A stretch of DNA of 59,339 nucleotides, from assembly GCA_947643595.1 (NCBI GenBank), contig CANRWP010000016.1, positions 1-59,339 of the forward strand. Reading direction: 5' to 3'. The DNA comes from an uncultured bacterium. Its GTDB lineage: Bacteria > Bacillota > Clostridia > Lachnospirales > Lachnospiraceae. Each line of letters begins with the position of its first letter. Position 1 is the stretch's first letter. Under the pieces are notes generated by a model. That model did no database searches. It saw only the letters and a list, made by a program, of their open reading frames with translations, and was not told the DNA's origin. Position numbers and translations under genes: made by a program. Positions 33,851 to 43,282 of this stretch are shown one piece after another.

Positions 33851-34461
33851 TACATCAACTCCAAATCTTCTTTTGGTTCCGCTGCCGCTGTCCCGCCGGA
33901 GTCTTCTTCATCCAGATCATCCGGTATCGGCACCAGTTCCCGCCTGTTCGCCGCAATGATCTCCTGATACTGCTTCATATGGCCGATCAGGTTCTCATAA
34001 TCTGCGGAAGCAGTCTGAATCGATCCTGCGACAATATTCTCTACATGGGAAAGCAGATCATCCGTATACTGCATGGCGGATATCCGCATTTCGTTCGCTT
34101 CCATCACGGCCCTGTCCAGGATCTCCTGCGCCTGCCTGCTGGCCGCCGTAACCACCTCATCCGCCTGCGCGTAAGCCTGCTGCATGATCTGGTGCTCGCT
34201 GATCAGCTCCGTCCGCTGCAGCGTGGTATCTTTGATCAGCTGCTCCGCCTTCGCTTTGGCATCATTCAGGATTTCTTCCTTATTCTGAATGATTCGCTGG
34301 TAGCGCTTGATCTCATCCGGCGTTTTGACGCGCAGTTCACGAATCAGCTCCTCGATCTCGTCCTTGTTTACCAAAATCTTGCTGTTGCTGAACGTCTGAT
34401 ATTTACAACTGTCGATATACTCTTCTATCTCATCGATTAACTGCTCTATTCTGCTGCTCAT
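33850..34461 (-). CDS. DivIVA/ATP-synthase-H-like coiled-coil protein
   Basis: A 203-residue, largely helical cytoplasmic protein with long coiled coils (about residues 60-170), rich in Glu, Lys and Gln, and an acidic tail (LDEEDSGGTAAAEPKEDLELM). Clostridial genomes often annotate such proteins as vacuolar ATPase subunit H or DivIVA-like. There is no enzymatic motif. I use ATG 34461 after ACGGAGTG. It lies directly between coaD and the amidase with TAATG overlap, suggesting a link to cell envelope or division, which is inference only. Confidence 0.75.
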   Translation of the reverse strand: MSSRIEQLIDEIEEYIDSCKYQTFSNSKILVNKDEIEELIRELRVKTPDEIKRYQRIIQNKEEILNDAKAKAEQLIKDTTLQRTELISEHQIMQQAYAQADEVVTAASRQAQEILDRAVMEANEMRISAMQYTDDLLSHVENIVAGSIQTASADYENLIGHMKQYQEIIAANRRELVPIPDDLDEEDSGGTAAAEPKEDLELM

Positions 34462-34487
34462 TTTCACTCCGTTTCTATTCTCAAAAG

Positions 34488-34979
34488 CTACTGCGCGGGG
34501 TGGCCGTATTTCTCAAACATCATATCCCGCACAAAATCCGGCACCAGCTTGGAAATATCTCCTTTAAACATCGCGATCTCTTTCACGGTGGAAGAACTCA
34601 GATATGCGTACTCCAGACTTGTCGTCAAAAACATCGTGTCCAGATATCCGTCGGATAACACTCTGTTTGTCTGGGCGATCTGCAGTTCATACTCAAAATC
34701 CGTGATGGCCCGTAGCCCCCTGATGGATACTCCAATTTTATTTTTTCTCGTATAATCAACCAAAAGGCCGCTGAAGGAATCTATCTTCACATTCGGATAT
34801 TCCCTTGTGGCCTCTTTCAGCATTTTAACACGTTCCTCCACAGAAAACAATGGTGTCTTCATTTTATTATCCAGAATGCTGACAGTCAATTCATCAAAAA
34901 TCTCCGCCGAACGCCGGATAATATCCAGATGTCCGTATGTAACCGGGTCAAAACTCCCGGGATAAACTGCTGATTTCAT
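34488..34979 (-). CDS. coaD: Phosphopantetheine adenylyltransferase
   Basis: A 163-residue nucleotidyltransferase that makes dephospho-CoA from 4'-phosphopantetheine and ATP. The nucleotide-binding motif is [15 protein letters not shown] and the second motif is [30 protein letters not shown] text ([15 protein letters not shown]) is also present. The start at 34979 follows AAAGGGGGAC. It is 16 bases downstream of rsmD, the common coaD-rsmD arrangement of Firmicutes. Confidence 0.97.
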   Translation of the reverse strand: MKSAVYPGSFDPVTYGHLDIIRRSAEIFDELTVSILDNKMKTPLFSVEERVKMLKEATREYPNVKIDSFSGLLVDYTRKNKIGVSIRGLRAITDFEYELQIAQTNRVLSDGYLDTMFLTTSLEYAYLSSSTVKEIAMFKGDISKLVPDFVRDMMFEKYGHPAQ

Positions 34980-34995
34980 AAAAGTCCCCCTTTGT

Positions 34996-35553
34996 CTATC
35001 GTACCATATCTTTCCGCAAAAAAACATGTTTATTTGTTTTGTAACATTTCTCTTTTTCTACAAAAAATCCATAATTTCCCACAAATCCAAAGTCTCTTTC
35101 CAGATCGGCCTCGAACACCAGCAAAGTATCCTCTGTCACATAACTTCTGTCCTTCAAAACCGACAATAACTTTTCATAATGTCCGTCCGCGTAAGGAGGA
35201 TCCGCAAACAGGATGCCCACCTCCTTTTCGTGAATGTCATAAAGAGCGGTATAGACATCCTGCTTTAACAACACGGTATCCTCCGTCATTCCGGCAAATT
35301 TCACATTGTCCGTGATACAGGAAAAAGCTTCCCGCTCCCGCTCCACCAGATACGCCTTTTTTGCCCCTCTGCTGACCGCCTCAATGCCGATCTGCCCGCT
35401 CCCCGCAAACAGATCCAAAAACACGCATCCCGGCAGTTCGGGCATCAGCATATTGAACAATGTCTCCTTGATTCGATCTGTCGTAGGTCTTGTATCCATC
35501 CCTGCCGGCGTCTTTAACGGCAGGCTTCTGGCTTTTCCCGCTATGATTCTCAT
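34996..35553 (-). CDS. rsmD: 16S rRNA (guanine966-N2)-methyltransferase
   Basis: A 185-residue class I methyltransferase. The N-terminus [34 protein letters not shown], motif [17 protein letters not shown] and the catalytic FADPPY identify RsmD, which methylates G966 of 16S rRNA. The start overlaps the topoisomerase A stop by four bases (ATGA). The length is normal. Confidence 0.97.
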   Translation of the reverse strand: MRIIAGKARSLPLKTPAGMDTRPTTDRIKETLFNMLMPELPGCVFLDLFAGSGQIGIEAVSRGAKKAYLVEREREAFSCITDNVKFAGMTEDTVLLKQDVYTALYDIHEKEVGILFADPPYADGHYEKLLSVLKDRSYVTEDTLLVFEADLERDFGFVGNYGFFVEKEKCYKTNKHVFLRKDMVR

Positions 35554-37790
35554 ACCCTTACCTTGACACCCTTTCCGGCTCTCGCCCCGGATTTCAGTTT
35601 TCCGAGCTCCAGCTTCTTTCCCTTGTACTCGATGGTCTGTTCCGCGCCCGTCCGCGTGTAATAAACCGCCTCGACCTGATCGCCGTCCCCCAGCTTCATA
35701 CCCTTCGTTCCCACCGCCGCCTTCTTCATCGCGGAGATCTCCTCCACCGGAAACCGCAGGAAATACCCGTCTTTCGACTGCAGTATGATACTCTTCTGGT
35801 CCTTGTAGGGCTCCACGCTCAACACCTCATCTCCGTCCGAAAGTTTCGTGGAGGCCACCGTGCGTTTCGTCACATCAAACTCCCCGCCGTCCACCACTTT
35901 CACCATGGACTGCTTTGTGACAAAGAACAGCCGGTACAGATTCAACTCCGTCTGGCTGGCGGCATAGATCAGATCTTCCTTTTCAATATGAAAATTGCTG
36001 ATGTTGTCCACCGGTATGCCCTTATCCCTGAATTTCCCAAAGGGCACATCCGCCACTTTCAGCGTATGGAGCTGCCCTCCCGAGGTAAACAGGCACACCC
36101 GGCCTGTATTTTTACAGGGGAAAACATATCTGTTCTCGGCGTCCGCCGCCTCCTTATTCCTCTCGTAGGTGGCGTTGTCCACCGTCCTGCAATAGCCAAA
36201 GCGGTCCATCAGGAAGATCACTTCCATCTCCTCGATCTTTTTCTCCTCAAAGACAGCTGCCTCGCCGTTTTCGATCACGGTCAGCCGTTTTCTTCCGTAA
36301 GATTTCCTGAACTTTTCCAGCTCCTGCACAATGACCTGGGACATGGAATCCCTTCTGTCCAAAATATCTTCATAACGATAAATATTCGCCATCGTCTCCT
36401 CGTGTTCTTTGATCAGCGCCTGCAGCTCCAGACCGATCAGTTTGTAGAGACGCATCTCCAGTATGGCATTGGCCTGCTTTTCCGTAAAATGAAGCTGTGC
36501 CGCCATGGCCTGGGACGCTTTGGAGCGGAACTTGATTCCCTCCGTCTTCCCCTCCACCAGACAGGCCTTGGCCATCGGTCTGTCCTTGGATCCCCGCAGG
36601 ATCTCTATTACAAGGTCGATCACGTTGCAGGCTTTGATCAGCCCCTCCTGGATCTCCTTTTTCTCCAGCTCCTTCTCCAGAAGATTCTTGTATTTTCTGG
36701 ACGCCACCTCAAACTGGAAATCCACGCACTCCCTGATGATGGCCTTCAATCCCAGCGTCTCCGGCCTGCCGTGGCTGATCGCCAGCATATTGACGCCGAA
36801 GGTGTCCTCCAGTCTCGTCTTTTTGTAGAGCATGTTGATAAAGTTCTGCACATCCGCGTCACGGCGCAGTTCAATGACGATCCGTATGCCCTCCTTGGAG
36901 GACTGGTTTGTGATGTCCACGATATCCTGCGTCTTCTTCGTCTCCGCAAGTGCCGCCACATCGGACAGAAACTTGCCGATGCCCATGCCGATCATGGTGT
37001 ATGGGATTTCCGTGATCACCACATTGGTCTTTCCACCCTTCCCCTTTTCCACATCAACTTTGCCCCGCAGCTTGATCTTTCCCACTCCTGTCTCATAGAT
37101 CTCCGGCAGCTCATCCTTGTTGATCACAATGCCGCCCGTCGGGAAATCCGGCCCCTTCACATAGCGCATCAGTTCCCTTGTGGTAATGTTGTTGTCGTTC
37201 ATATAGGCCTTGACCGCATCGATCACCTCCCCCAGGTTATGGGGCGGGATGCTGGTCGCCATGCCCACGGCGATCCCCTCCGAGCCGTTGACTAAAAGAT
37301 TGGGAACCCGCACCGGCAGCACCGAGGGCTCTTTTTCCGTCTCGTCAAAGTTGGGGACAAAATCCACCACTTCCTTGTCAAGGTCCGCTAAAAACGCCTC
37401 CTCCGTGATCTTCTCAAGCCGCGCTTCCGTATAACGCATCGCCGCCGCGCCGTCCCCCTCGATATTGCCGAAGTTGCCGTGCCCGTCCACAAGAGGCAGT
37501 CCCTTCTTGAATTCCTGTGCCATCACCACCAGCGCGTCATAGATCGAGGAGTCCCCGTGGGGATGGTATTTACCCATCGTGTCGCCCACGATCCTCGCGC
37601 ACTTCCTGTAGGGCCTGTCCGAGCGGATGCCCAGCTCATGCATATCGTAGAGCACCCTCCTCTGCACCGGTTTTAACCCGTCCCGTACATCCGGCAGCGC
37701 CCTCGCCACGATGACGCTCATGGCGTAGTCTATGTACGACTTCTGCATCACCTCGGAGTATTCTGTTTTTATGATTCTGTCCTGTACCAT
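35550..37790 (-). CDS. parC: Type II topoisomerase subunit A (ParC-like)
   Basis: A 746-residue DNA breakage-rejoining subunit. Residues 1-450 form the winged-helix and tower domains; catalytic Tyr120 lies in AMRYTEARL. The quinolone-determining region is [14 protein letters not shown] with Ser at the usual wild-type position 82. The C-terminal beta-pinwheel (about 500-746) has repeats such as [16 protein letters not shown] and [11 protein letters not shown]. No clear GyrA box (QRRGGKG-like) is present, so topoisomerase IV subunit A is preferred to gyrase. The B subunit is encoded upstream, separated by a short unrelated gene. Confidence 0.88.
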   Translation of the reverse strand: MVQDRIIKTEYSEVMQKSYIDYAMSVIVARALPDVRDGLKPVQRRVLYDMHELGIRSDRPYRKCARIVGDTMGKYHPHGDSSIYDALVVMAQEFKKGLPLVDGHGNFGNIEGDGAAAMRYTEARLEKITEEAFLADLDKEVVDFVPNFDETEKEPSVLPVRVPNLLVNGSEGIAVGMATSIPPHNLGEVIDAVKAYMNDNNITTRELMRYVKGPDFPTGGIVINKDELPEIYETGVGKIKLRGKVDVEKGKGGKTNVVITEIPYTMIGMGIGKFLSDVAALAETKKTQDIVDITNQSSKEGIRIVIELRRDADVQNFINMLYKKTRLEDTFGVNMLAISHGRPETLGLKAIIRECVDFQFEVASRKYKNLLEKELEKKEIQEGLIKACNVIDLVIEILRGSKDRPMAKACLVEGKTEGIKFRSKASQAMAAQLHFTEKQANAILEMRLYKLIGLELQALIKEHEETMANIYRYEDILDRRDSMSQVIVQELEKFRKSYGRKRLTVIENGEAAVFEEKKIEEMEVIFLMDRFGYCRTVDNATYERNKEAADAENRYVFPCKNTGRVCLFTSGGQLHTLKVADVPFGKFRDKGIPVDNISNFHIEKEDLIYAASQTELNLYRLFFVTKQSMVKVVDGGEFDVTKRTVASTKLSDGDEVLSVEPYKDQKSIILQSKDGYFLRFPVEEISAMKKAAVGTKGMKLGDGDQVEAVYYTRTGAEQTIEYKGKKLELGKLKSGARAGKGVKVRV

Positions 37791-37815
37791 CTGTCCCTCA
37801 CGCGTTATATATCAT

Positions 37816-38163
37816 TTAAAAATCATAAACAATAACTGTACCATGTGTAAGCGAAAACTCTGCCAAAAGCAGCGCACTTGTCGCCGGCGGGCTTTCTTCT
37901 GAATTGGGCAAAACATAATCAAACATAATATTCCGATCGATGGGAAGCCACCAGCCGTTTCCATCAAATAATTCAAGCCCACTGATAATATTATTGCGCC
38001 ACTGCGTCACTATTTCTTTCACCTCTTCTACGGAAAGCTCCTGCTCCTGCGGTTTGATCGTATGAAAGTTCAATCCATTGGCTTCCGCAAACTGTTGTGC
38101 AGCCGTTTTCCAATTATGTGTATAATATCGTATCAATGTTCCCGCATATATATCAAGCCCCAC
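37816..38163 (-). CDS. Uncharacterised protein, possibly an internally deleted gene
   Basis: A 115-residue protein that starts at GTG 38163 after GGAGGA. The start (MGLDIYAGTLIRYYTHNWKT) and the pieces FDGNGWWLPI and FDYVLPNSEESPPATSALLLAE resemble, from memory, a Firmicutes family of about 280 residues of unknown function in which these segments are far apart. The end (FSLTHGTVIVYDF) also looks like the family terminus. I therefore suspect in-frame internal deletions. The DNA is more AT-rich than the flanking topoisomerase genes, and its position between the A and B subunits is unusual. No enzymatic motif seen. Confidence 0.5.
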   Translation of the reverse strand: MGLDIYAGTLIRYYTHNWKTAAQQFAEANGLNFHTIKPQEQELSVEEVKEIVTQWRNNIISGLELFDGNGWWLPIDRNIMFDYVLPNSEESPPATSALLLAEFSLTHGTVIVYDF

Positions 38164-38217
38164 TCTTTTTCCTCCATTTGTTAATCTGTTTTCCGCCGCC
38201 TGAAAAACAGCGACTCC

Positions 38218-40140
38218 TCAAACATCCAACTCCGCGTCCGTCGCGTTCTGATAGATAAACTTCTTCCTGGGCGGGACCTCCGTCCCCATCAGCATCTGTG
38301 TCACCTCGGAGGCCATGCGGCCGTCCTCGATCTCCACCTTTTTTAACATTCGCGTCTCCGGATCCAGCGTGGTCTCCCAGAGCTGTTCGGCGTCCATCTC
38401 ACCGAGGCCTTTGTAGCGCTGCAGCGTAAACGGTCCCTTGTGGCGCTTCCTGTACTTTTCCAGCGCCGCATCGTCGTAGAGATATTCCTCCTTCCCCTTG
38501 GAGGGCATCGCCTTGTAGAGCGGCGGCATGGCGATATACACATGCCCCTGATAGATCAGTTCCGGCATAAACCGATAAAACAGCGTGAGAAGCAGCGTGG
38601 AGATATGCGCCCCGTCCACATCCGCATCCGCCATGATGATGATCTTATCATAGCGTAGTTTAGCGATATCAAAATCATTGCCGTAGCCTTCTGAAAAACC
38701 ACAGCCGAACGCGTAGATCATGGTCTTGATCTCCGCGTTGGCGAGAACCTTATCGATGCTCGCCTTCTCCACATTCAGTATCTTGCCGCGGATCGGCAGG
38801 ATCGCCTGGTACATCCGGTTCCTCGCGGTCTTGGCGGAGCCGCCGGCGGAATCTCCCTCCACGATAAAGATCTCGCACCTGGAGGGATCCTTGCTCTCGC
38901 AGTTGGCTAACTTTCCGTTGGAGTCGAAGGAGAACTTCTGTTTCGTGAGCATATTCGTCTTTGCTCTCTCCTCCGCCTTCCGAATCTTAGCGGCTTTCTC
39001 CGCACAGCCGATAATACTCTTTAAGACCTCCAGATTCCGGTCAAAATAGAGCACCGTCTTCTCCCCGGTCACCTTGCTGACCACTTTGGCCGCGTCCTGG
39101 TTGTCCAATTTTGTCTTTGTCTGTCCCTCAAAACGGGGATCGGGATGCTTGATGGATATCACCGCCGTCATGCCGTTCCTGACATCCGTCCCGGTAAAGT
39201 TCACATCTTTCTCCTTCAATATCCCCAATTCTCTCGCGTAGGTATTGATCACGTTGGTGAACATGGTCTTAAAACCCGTGATATGGGTGCCGCCCTCCGC
39301 GTTGTAAATATTGTTGCAAAAACCGAGGATATCCTCATGAAACTCGTTCACATACTGGAAAGCCGCCTGCACCTGCACGCCTTCCGCTTCCCCCTCAAAA
39401 AAGATTACCTCATGGACCGTATCCTTGCTCTCGTTCATGTCCTTCACAAAGCCTATGATGCCGTCCGGCTCGTGGAACTCCAGATGCTCCACCTCCGCCT
39501 TCCGCCTGTCCTCAAAGATGATCGTCAGCGTCGGATTTAAGTAAGCCGTCTCATGGAGCCTGCTCTTTACCTCCTCCTCCCGGAACCTTGTCTTTTCAAA
39601 GATCTCACCGTCCGGCAGGAAATTGATCGTTGTGCCGGTCTCCTTCGTCTTTCCCACGACAGGTAAAAGCCCCTCGATCAACTCCGTAGTCGGAATCCCC
39701 TGCTCGTAAGTATCCTCGTAGATGCGCCCGCCATTTTTGACTCTGACAGTCAATTTTTTGGACAGCGCATTGACCACCGAGGAACCCACTCCGTGCAGTC
39801 CGCCGCTGGTCTTATAAGCATCATTGTCAAATTTTCCGCCCGCATGAAGCGTCGTAAAGACAAGCCGCTCCGCGCTGATCCCCTTCTCGTGCATCCCCAC
39901 CGGAATGCCCCTCCCGTTGTCGGAGACCGTGGCGGAACCGTCCGCCTCCAAAATCACCTCTATCCTGTCACAAAAACCCGCCAGATGCTCGTCCACCGAA
40001 TTGTCCATGATCTCATAGATCAGATGATTCAGTCCCTTCGTGGAAACGCTTCCAATATACATCCCCGGCCGTCTCCTGACCGCCTCAAGCCCCTCCAGCA
40101 CGGTAATGTTCGAGGCATCATAATTACTGCTGTTCGCCAT
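38218..40140 (-). CDS. parE: Type II topoisomerase subunit B (ParE/GyrB-like)
   Basis: A 640-residue ATPase subunit. The GHKL fold shows EGLEAVRRRPGMYIG, MDNSVDEHLAG and DNGRGIPVG; the transducer domain follows, then the TOPRIM domain with EGDSAGGSAK and DADVDGAHI, and the terminal YKGLGEMDAEQLWETT. The length is close to GyrB (no extra insertion). It pairs with the ParC-like gene at 35550-37790 on the same strand. I cannot separate GyrB from ParE without alignment; the symbol is a working one. Confidence 0.9.
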   Translation of the reverse strand: MANSSNYDASNITVLEGLEAVRRRPGMYIGSVSTKGLNHLIYEIMDNSVDEHLAGFCDRIEVILEADGSATVSDNGRGIPVGMHEKGISAERLVFTTLHAGGKFDNDAYKTSGGLHGVGSSVVNALSKKLTVRVKNGGRIYEDTYEQGIPTTELIEGLLPVVGKTKETGTTINFLPDGEIFEKTRFREEEVKSRLHETAYLNPTLTIIFEDRRKAEVEHLEFHEPDGIIGFVKDMNESKDTVHEVIFFEGEAEGVQVQAAFQYVNEFHEDILGFCNNIYNAEGGTHITGFKTMFTNVINTYARELGILKEKDVNFTGTDVRNGMTAVISIKHPDPRFEGQTKTKLDNQDAAKVVSKVTGEKTVLYFDRNLEVLKSIIGCAEKAAKIRKAEERAKTNMLTKQKFSFDSNGKLANCESKDPSRCEIFIVEGDSAGGSAKTARNRMYQAILPIRGKILNVEKASIDKVLANAEIKTMIYAFGCGFSEGYGNDFDIAKLRYDKIIIMADADVDGAHISTLLLTLFYRFMPELIYQGHVYIAMPPLYKAMPSKGKEEYLYDDAALEKYRKRHKGPFTLQRYKGLGEMDAEQLWETTLDPETRMLKKVEIEDGRMASEVTQMLMGTEVPPRKKFIYQNATDAELDV

Positions 40141-40197
40141 ATATCAATCTTAACTCCTGTCTTTCCTAATTAACTCTCACTCTGCCGTTCCCGGTTA

Positions 40198-41073
40198 TCA
40201 CTCAGCCCTTTTCAGCTTCTTACAGCAGGCGAGCGCAAGCGCCCCGGGACCGATATGACAGCTCACCACCAGGGACAGCGGATCCACCATATCGACCTGA
40301 AAGCCCGGAAAAGCTTCCTCCACTTCCCTCTTAAACTGCATCGCCATCTCCTCGTTGTTCGTATGGGCGATAAAGAGAGAACAGTTCTCCGGATCAGCCC
40401 CGTCGAACCGGCTTTCCATATCGTTTCGTATCGCATTGATCATCACCTGCTTCGCATGGTTCACCGTTCTCGCTTTCGCGAAAGCATCCAGCAGAGCTCC
40501 CTGGATCTGCAGCACCGGTTTCAGGCGCAGCACCGTTCCAACGGCCGCTGCCGCCGGCGTGATCCGGCCTCCCTTTTTCAGATAGTACAGCGTGTCCAGC
40601 ATGATATAAATGCTGGAGTTGTCACCGTCTTTCTCCAGTATCTCCTTTATTTCGGCCGCGCTCTTTCCCTCTTTCACCAACGCCATCGCATCGTAGACGG
40701 CGTTTCTCTGGGTCACCGAGATCCGTCTGTTATCCACCACCTGTACCTTCCCGTCATAGTCCTGTGCCAGTACAAGCGCACTCTGACAGGATGTGGAAAG
40801 TCCGCTGCTCATCGGGATATAGACCAGTTCTTCGTATTCTTCCAGTATCCTGTCCCAGAGGGAAAGGACATTTCCCGGCGCCGGCTGGCTGGTGGAGATG
40901 GATTTGTTCTCCTTCAACATCTGATAGAACATCTCCGAAGTCAGATCTACATTTTCCAGATAGTCGTTCCCATCTATCATAAAGGGCATGGGAAGCATGA
41001 ATATCCGCTTCTCCTCCGCTTCCTCCGGTAAAATTCCTGCATTAGAGTCTGTCACTACCGCCGTTTTTTTCAT
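40198..41073 (-). CDS. DegV family fatty-acid-binding protein
   Basis: A 291-residue DegV-fold protein. Typical segments are VTDSNAGILPEEAEEKRI, FMIDGNDYLENVDLT, ISTSQPAPGNVL, IPMSSGLSTSCQSAL, and a C-terminal CHIGPGALALAC. DegV proteins bind a fatty acid and can present it to a kinase of the FakA type (FakB role). A FakA-like kinase is encoded two genes upstream (43283-44962), which supports this link. The start at 41073 is preceded by a moderate GGAATG site. Confidence 0.92.
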   Translation of the reverse strand: MKKTAVVTDSNAGILPEEAEEKRIFMLPMPFMIDGNDYLENVDLTSEMFYQMLKENKSISTSQPAPGNVLSLWDRILEEYEELVYIPMSSGLSTSCQSALVLAQDYDGKVQVVDNRRISVTQRNAVYDAMALVKEGKSAAEIKEILEKDGDNSSIYIMLDTLYYLKKGGRITPAAAAVGTVLRLKPVLQIQGALLDAFAKARTVNHAKQVMINAIRNDMESRFDGADPENCSLFIAHTNNEEMAMQFKREVEEAFPGFQVDMVDPLSLVVSCHIGPGALALACCKKLKRAE

Positions 41074-41130
41074 CTCTTTTTCATTCCCTTTTCTTTTTTA
41101 TCAAAAATCGCACACAAAAATATTTTACGT

Positions 41131-43215
41131 TCAGATTCCCGGAAAGTCAATGTTATTTCTGACACTTCTTGCCAGAAGAGCCGCAAGTTCCAGGTACTCC
41201 TCCTTTTCCTCCCACGCGTCATCCTCCGTGATCTGTCCGCACACCCTGTCCGCCAGCATCAGCATATCCGCATCCTGATAGATATCGGCAATCCGAAAGT
41301 TCAGCGCGCCGCTCTGCCGTATGCCGAACATATCGCCCGGACCGCGAAGCTTTAAATCCTGCTCCGCGATATAAAAACCGTCGTTGGAATGGTTTAAAAC
41401 ATCCAGCCTCTCCTCCGCCCTGTCGGAGTCCGACCCGTTGATAAAGATACAGTAGGACTGGTGCTGCCCTCTGCCGACACGGCCCCTGAGCTGATGGAGC
41501 TGGGCCAGACCGAAGCGCTCCGCGTTCTCGATCATCATCACCGTAGCGTTGGGGACATTGATCCCCACCTCTATGACCGTAGTGGAGACTAAAATATCGA
41601 TCATCCCCGCACTGAAGGCGTCCATCAGACGGTTTTTTTCCACCGGTTTCATCTTCCCGTGAAGCATCTCGATGCGCAGCCTTTCGGGCAGCGCTCCCCG
41701 CAGTTTTTCCGTGTACTCCTCCACATTTTCCAGATCGGACTCCTCGGAAGATTCTATCATCGGGCAGACCACAAAAGCCTGCCTTCCGGCCCCGGTCACC
41801 TTCTCGAGAAACTTCCACGCCCGGTTTCTCCAGTCGGTGCCCACCACGCAGTTTTTGATGCTCTGCCGCCCCGCCGGAAGCTGCCTGATCACAGAGACAT
41901 GCATATCCCCGTACAGGATCACTGCCAGCGTTCTGGGAATCGGCGTCGCGCTCATGACCATCACATGCGGCATGCGATCCCCACTGTCTCCTGCACCCTT
42001 CCGGGAAAAAGTTTCCCGCTGTCTGACACCGAACCTGTGCTGTTCGTCCGTGATCACCAGCGCCAGGTTCGCGTAGTTTACCTTCTCCTGTATCAGCGCA
42101 TGCGTCCCTATGATCAGATTGCATTCGCCGCTTTCTATTTTTTCATAGACTTCCCGCTTTTCCTTTGCCGTCAGGGAACCGGTCAGCAGAACAGGTTTCA
42201 ACGGCAGTTTATACTGCTCGGTGTACCCGCGCAGCGTCTGAAAGTGCTGCGTCGCCAGAACTTCCGTGGGCGCCATCATCGCCCCCTGATAGCCGTTCGA
42301 CACGGCCAGAAGCAGCGCAAGCGCCGCCAGGACCGTTTTCCCGGAACCCACGTCCCCCTGTATCAGGCGGTTCATCATGTACTCTCCGGTCAGATCGCCG
42401 GAAATCTCGCTCCACACCTGCCGCTGATCCTCCGTCAGGCGGAAGGGCAGACCTTCCAGAAACCGCACGGTATCCGCCGTCTCCAGCATCGGAAACGCGT
42501 TCGGCACCGCCTGCGCCGACCGTTTCATTTTTTTCACCAACAGCAAAAACACAAGAAATTCTTCAAACGCCAGCCTCTTTTTCGCCCGCAGAAGCTGCTC
42601 CGCATCCTCCGGAAAGTGGATCCAGAAAAGCGCTTCCGACGCACTGCAAAGGTCCTGCTCCGCTAAAATACGGGGCGGCAGCACCTCCGGCAGCAGATTT
42701 TGCGCCTCCATCGCCGCCAGCACCTGTGAGACCGCCTTCCGCACCGCTTTCTGGTTCAACCCCGTCGTCAGGGGATAGACGGGCAGAAGCTTTCCTCTCT
42801 GTTTTTCGTACTCCGCCGGCGACAATAACACCGGCTGTTCCATCGTGAAACTGCTGCCCCGCCGGTGCACTTTCCCGCGCAGATAATACCCTGCTCCCTT
42901 TTTCAGCATCTTCTTGATGTAGGGCATATTAAAAAAAGACAGATTCATCTTTCCGCTGTCATCCGCCGCCTGAGAAAAGCTGATCGTCAGCCTGCCGCTT
43001 TTGCGCTCCGAGACACCGCTGCAGATAGTCCCGCGCACTACAACTCTGCTGCCGTCTTTCAGCTCCGCGATCCGGGAAACTTCCTCAAGTCTGTCATAAT
43101 CCCTGGGATAACAGCGCAGGAGTTCTTCCACCGTCTCTATTCCCATACGCCGGAATATCCCCGCCGTCTTATCGCCTATCCCTTTTAAAATGGTAATATT
43201 ATCTGTCAGTCGCAC
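41131..43215 (-). CDS. recG: ATP-dependent DNA helicase RecG
   Basis: A 694-residue helicase that remodels stalled forks and Holliday junctions. The N-terminal wedge/OB domain (residues 1-240) is followed by the SF2 motor: motif I QGDVGSGKTVLAAL, Ia APTEVLATQH, II TDEQHRFGVRQ, III MSATPIPRTLA, VI QLRGRVGRGQHQSYC. The start is GTG 43215 with a GGCAGGAATAC site. The length is standard. It lies after a terminator that follows the FakA-like gene, so it probably has its own promoter or relies on readthrough. Confidence 0.97.
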   Translation of the reverse strand: MRLTDNITILKGIGDKTAGIFRRMGIETVEELLRCYPRDYDRLEEVSRIAELKDGSRVVVRGTICSGVSERKSGRLTISFSQAADDSGKMNLSFFNMPYIKKMLKKGAGYYLRGKVHRRGSSFTMEQPVLLSPAEYEKQRGKLLPVYPLTTGLNQKAVRKAVSQVLAAMEAQNLLPEVLPPRILAEQDLCSASEALFWIHFPEDAEQLLRAKKRLAFEEFLVFLLLVKKMKRSAQAVPNAFPMLETADTVRFLEGLPFRLTEDQRQVWSEISGDLTGEYMMNRLIQGDVGSGKTVLAALALLLAVSNGYQGAMMAPTEVLATQHFQTLRGYTEQYKLPLKPVLLTGSLTAKEKREVYEKIESGECNLIIGTHALIQEKVNYANLALVITDEQHRFGVRQRETFSRKGAGDSGDRMPHVMVMSATPIPRTLAVILYGDMHVSVIRQLPAGRQSIKNCVVGTDWRNRAWKFLEKVTGAGRQAFVVCPMIESSEESDLENVEEYTEKLRGALPERLRIEMLHGKMKPVEKNRLMDAFSAGMIDILVSTTVIEVGINVPNATVMMIENAERFGLAQLHQLRGRVGRGQHQSYCIFINGSDSDRAEERLDVLNHSNDGFYIAEQDLKLRGPGDMFGIRQSGALNFRIADIYQDADMLMLADRVCGQITEDDAWEEKEEYLELAALLARSVRNNIDFPGI

Positions 43216-43236
43216 CTGTATTCCTGCCCTTTACCG

Positions 43237-43262
43237 AAAACAACGGGCTAAACGCCCGTTGT
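43237..43262 (-). terminator. Rho-independent terminator after the FakA-like gene
   Basis: On the minus strand ACAACGGGC pairs perfectly with GCCCGTTGT around GTTTA and is followed by TTTTC. It ends the Asp23-FakA transcript in the 67-base gap before recG. Confidence 0.85.
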
Positions 43263-43282
43263 CTCATCTCCTTTTTTCCTTG

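Noticed and set aside
35988..37295. Plus-strand open frame of 435 codons
   Set aside because: Antisense to the topoisomerase A gene, which has all catalytic motifs. The antisense product has no known fold.
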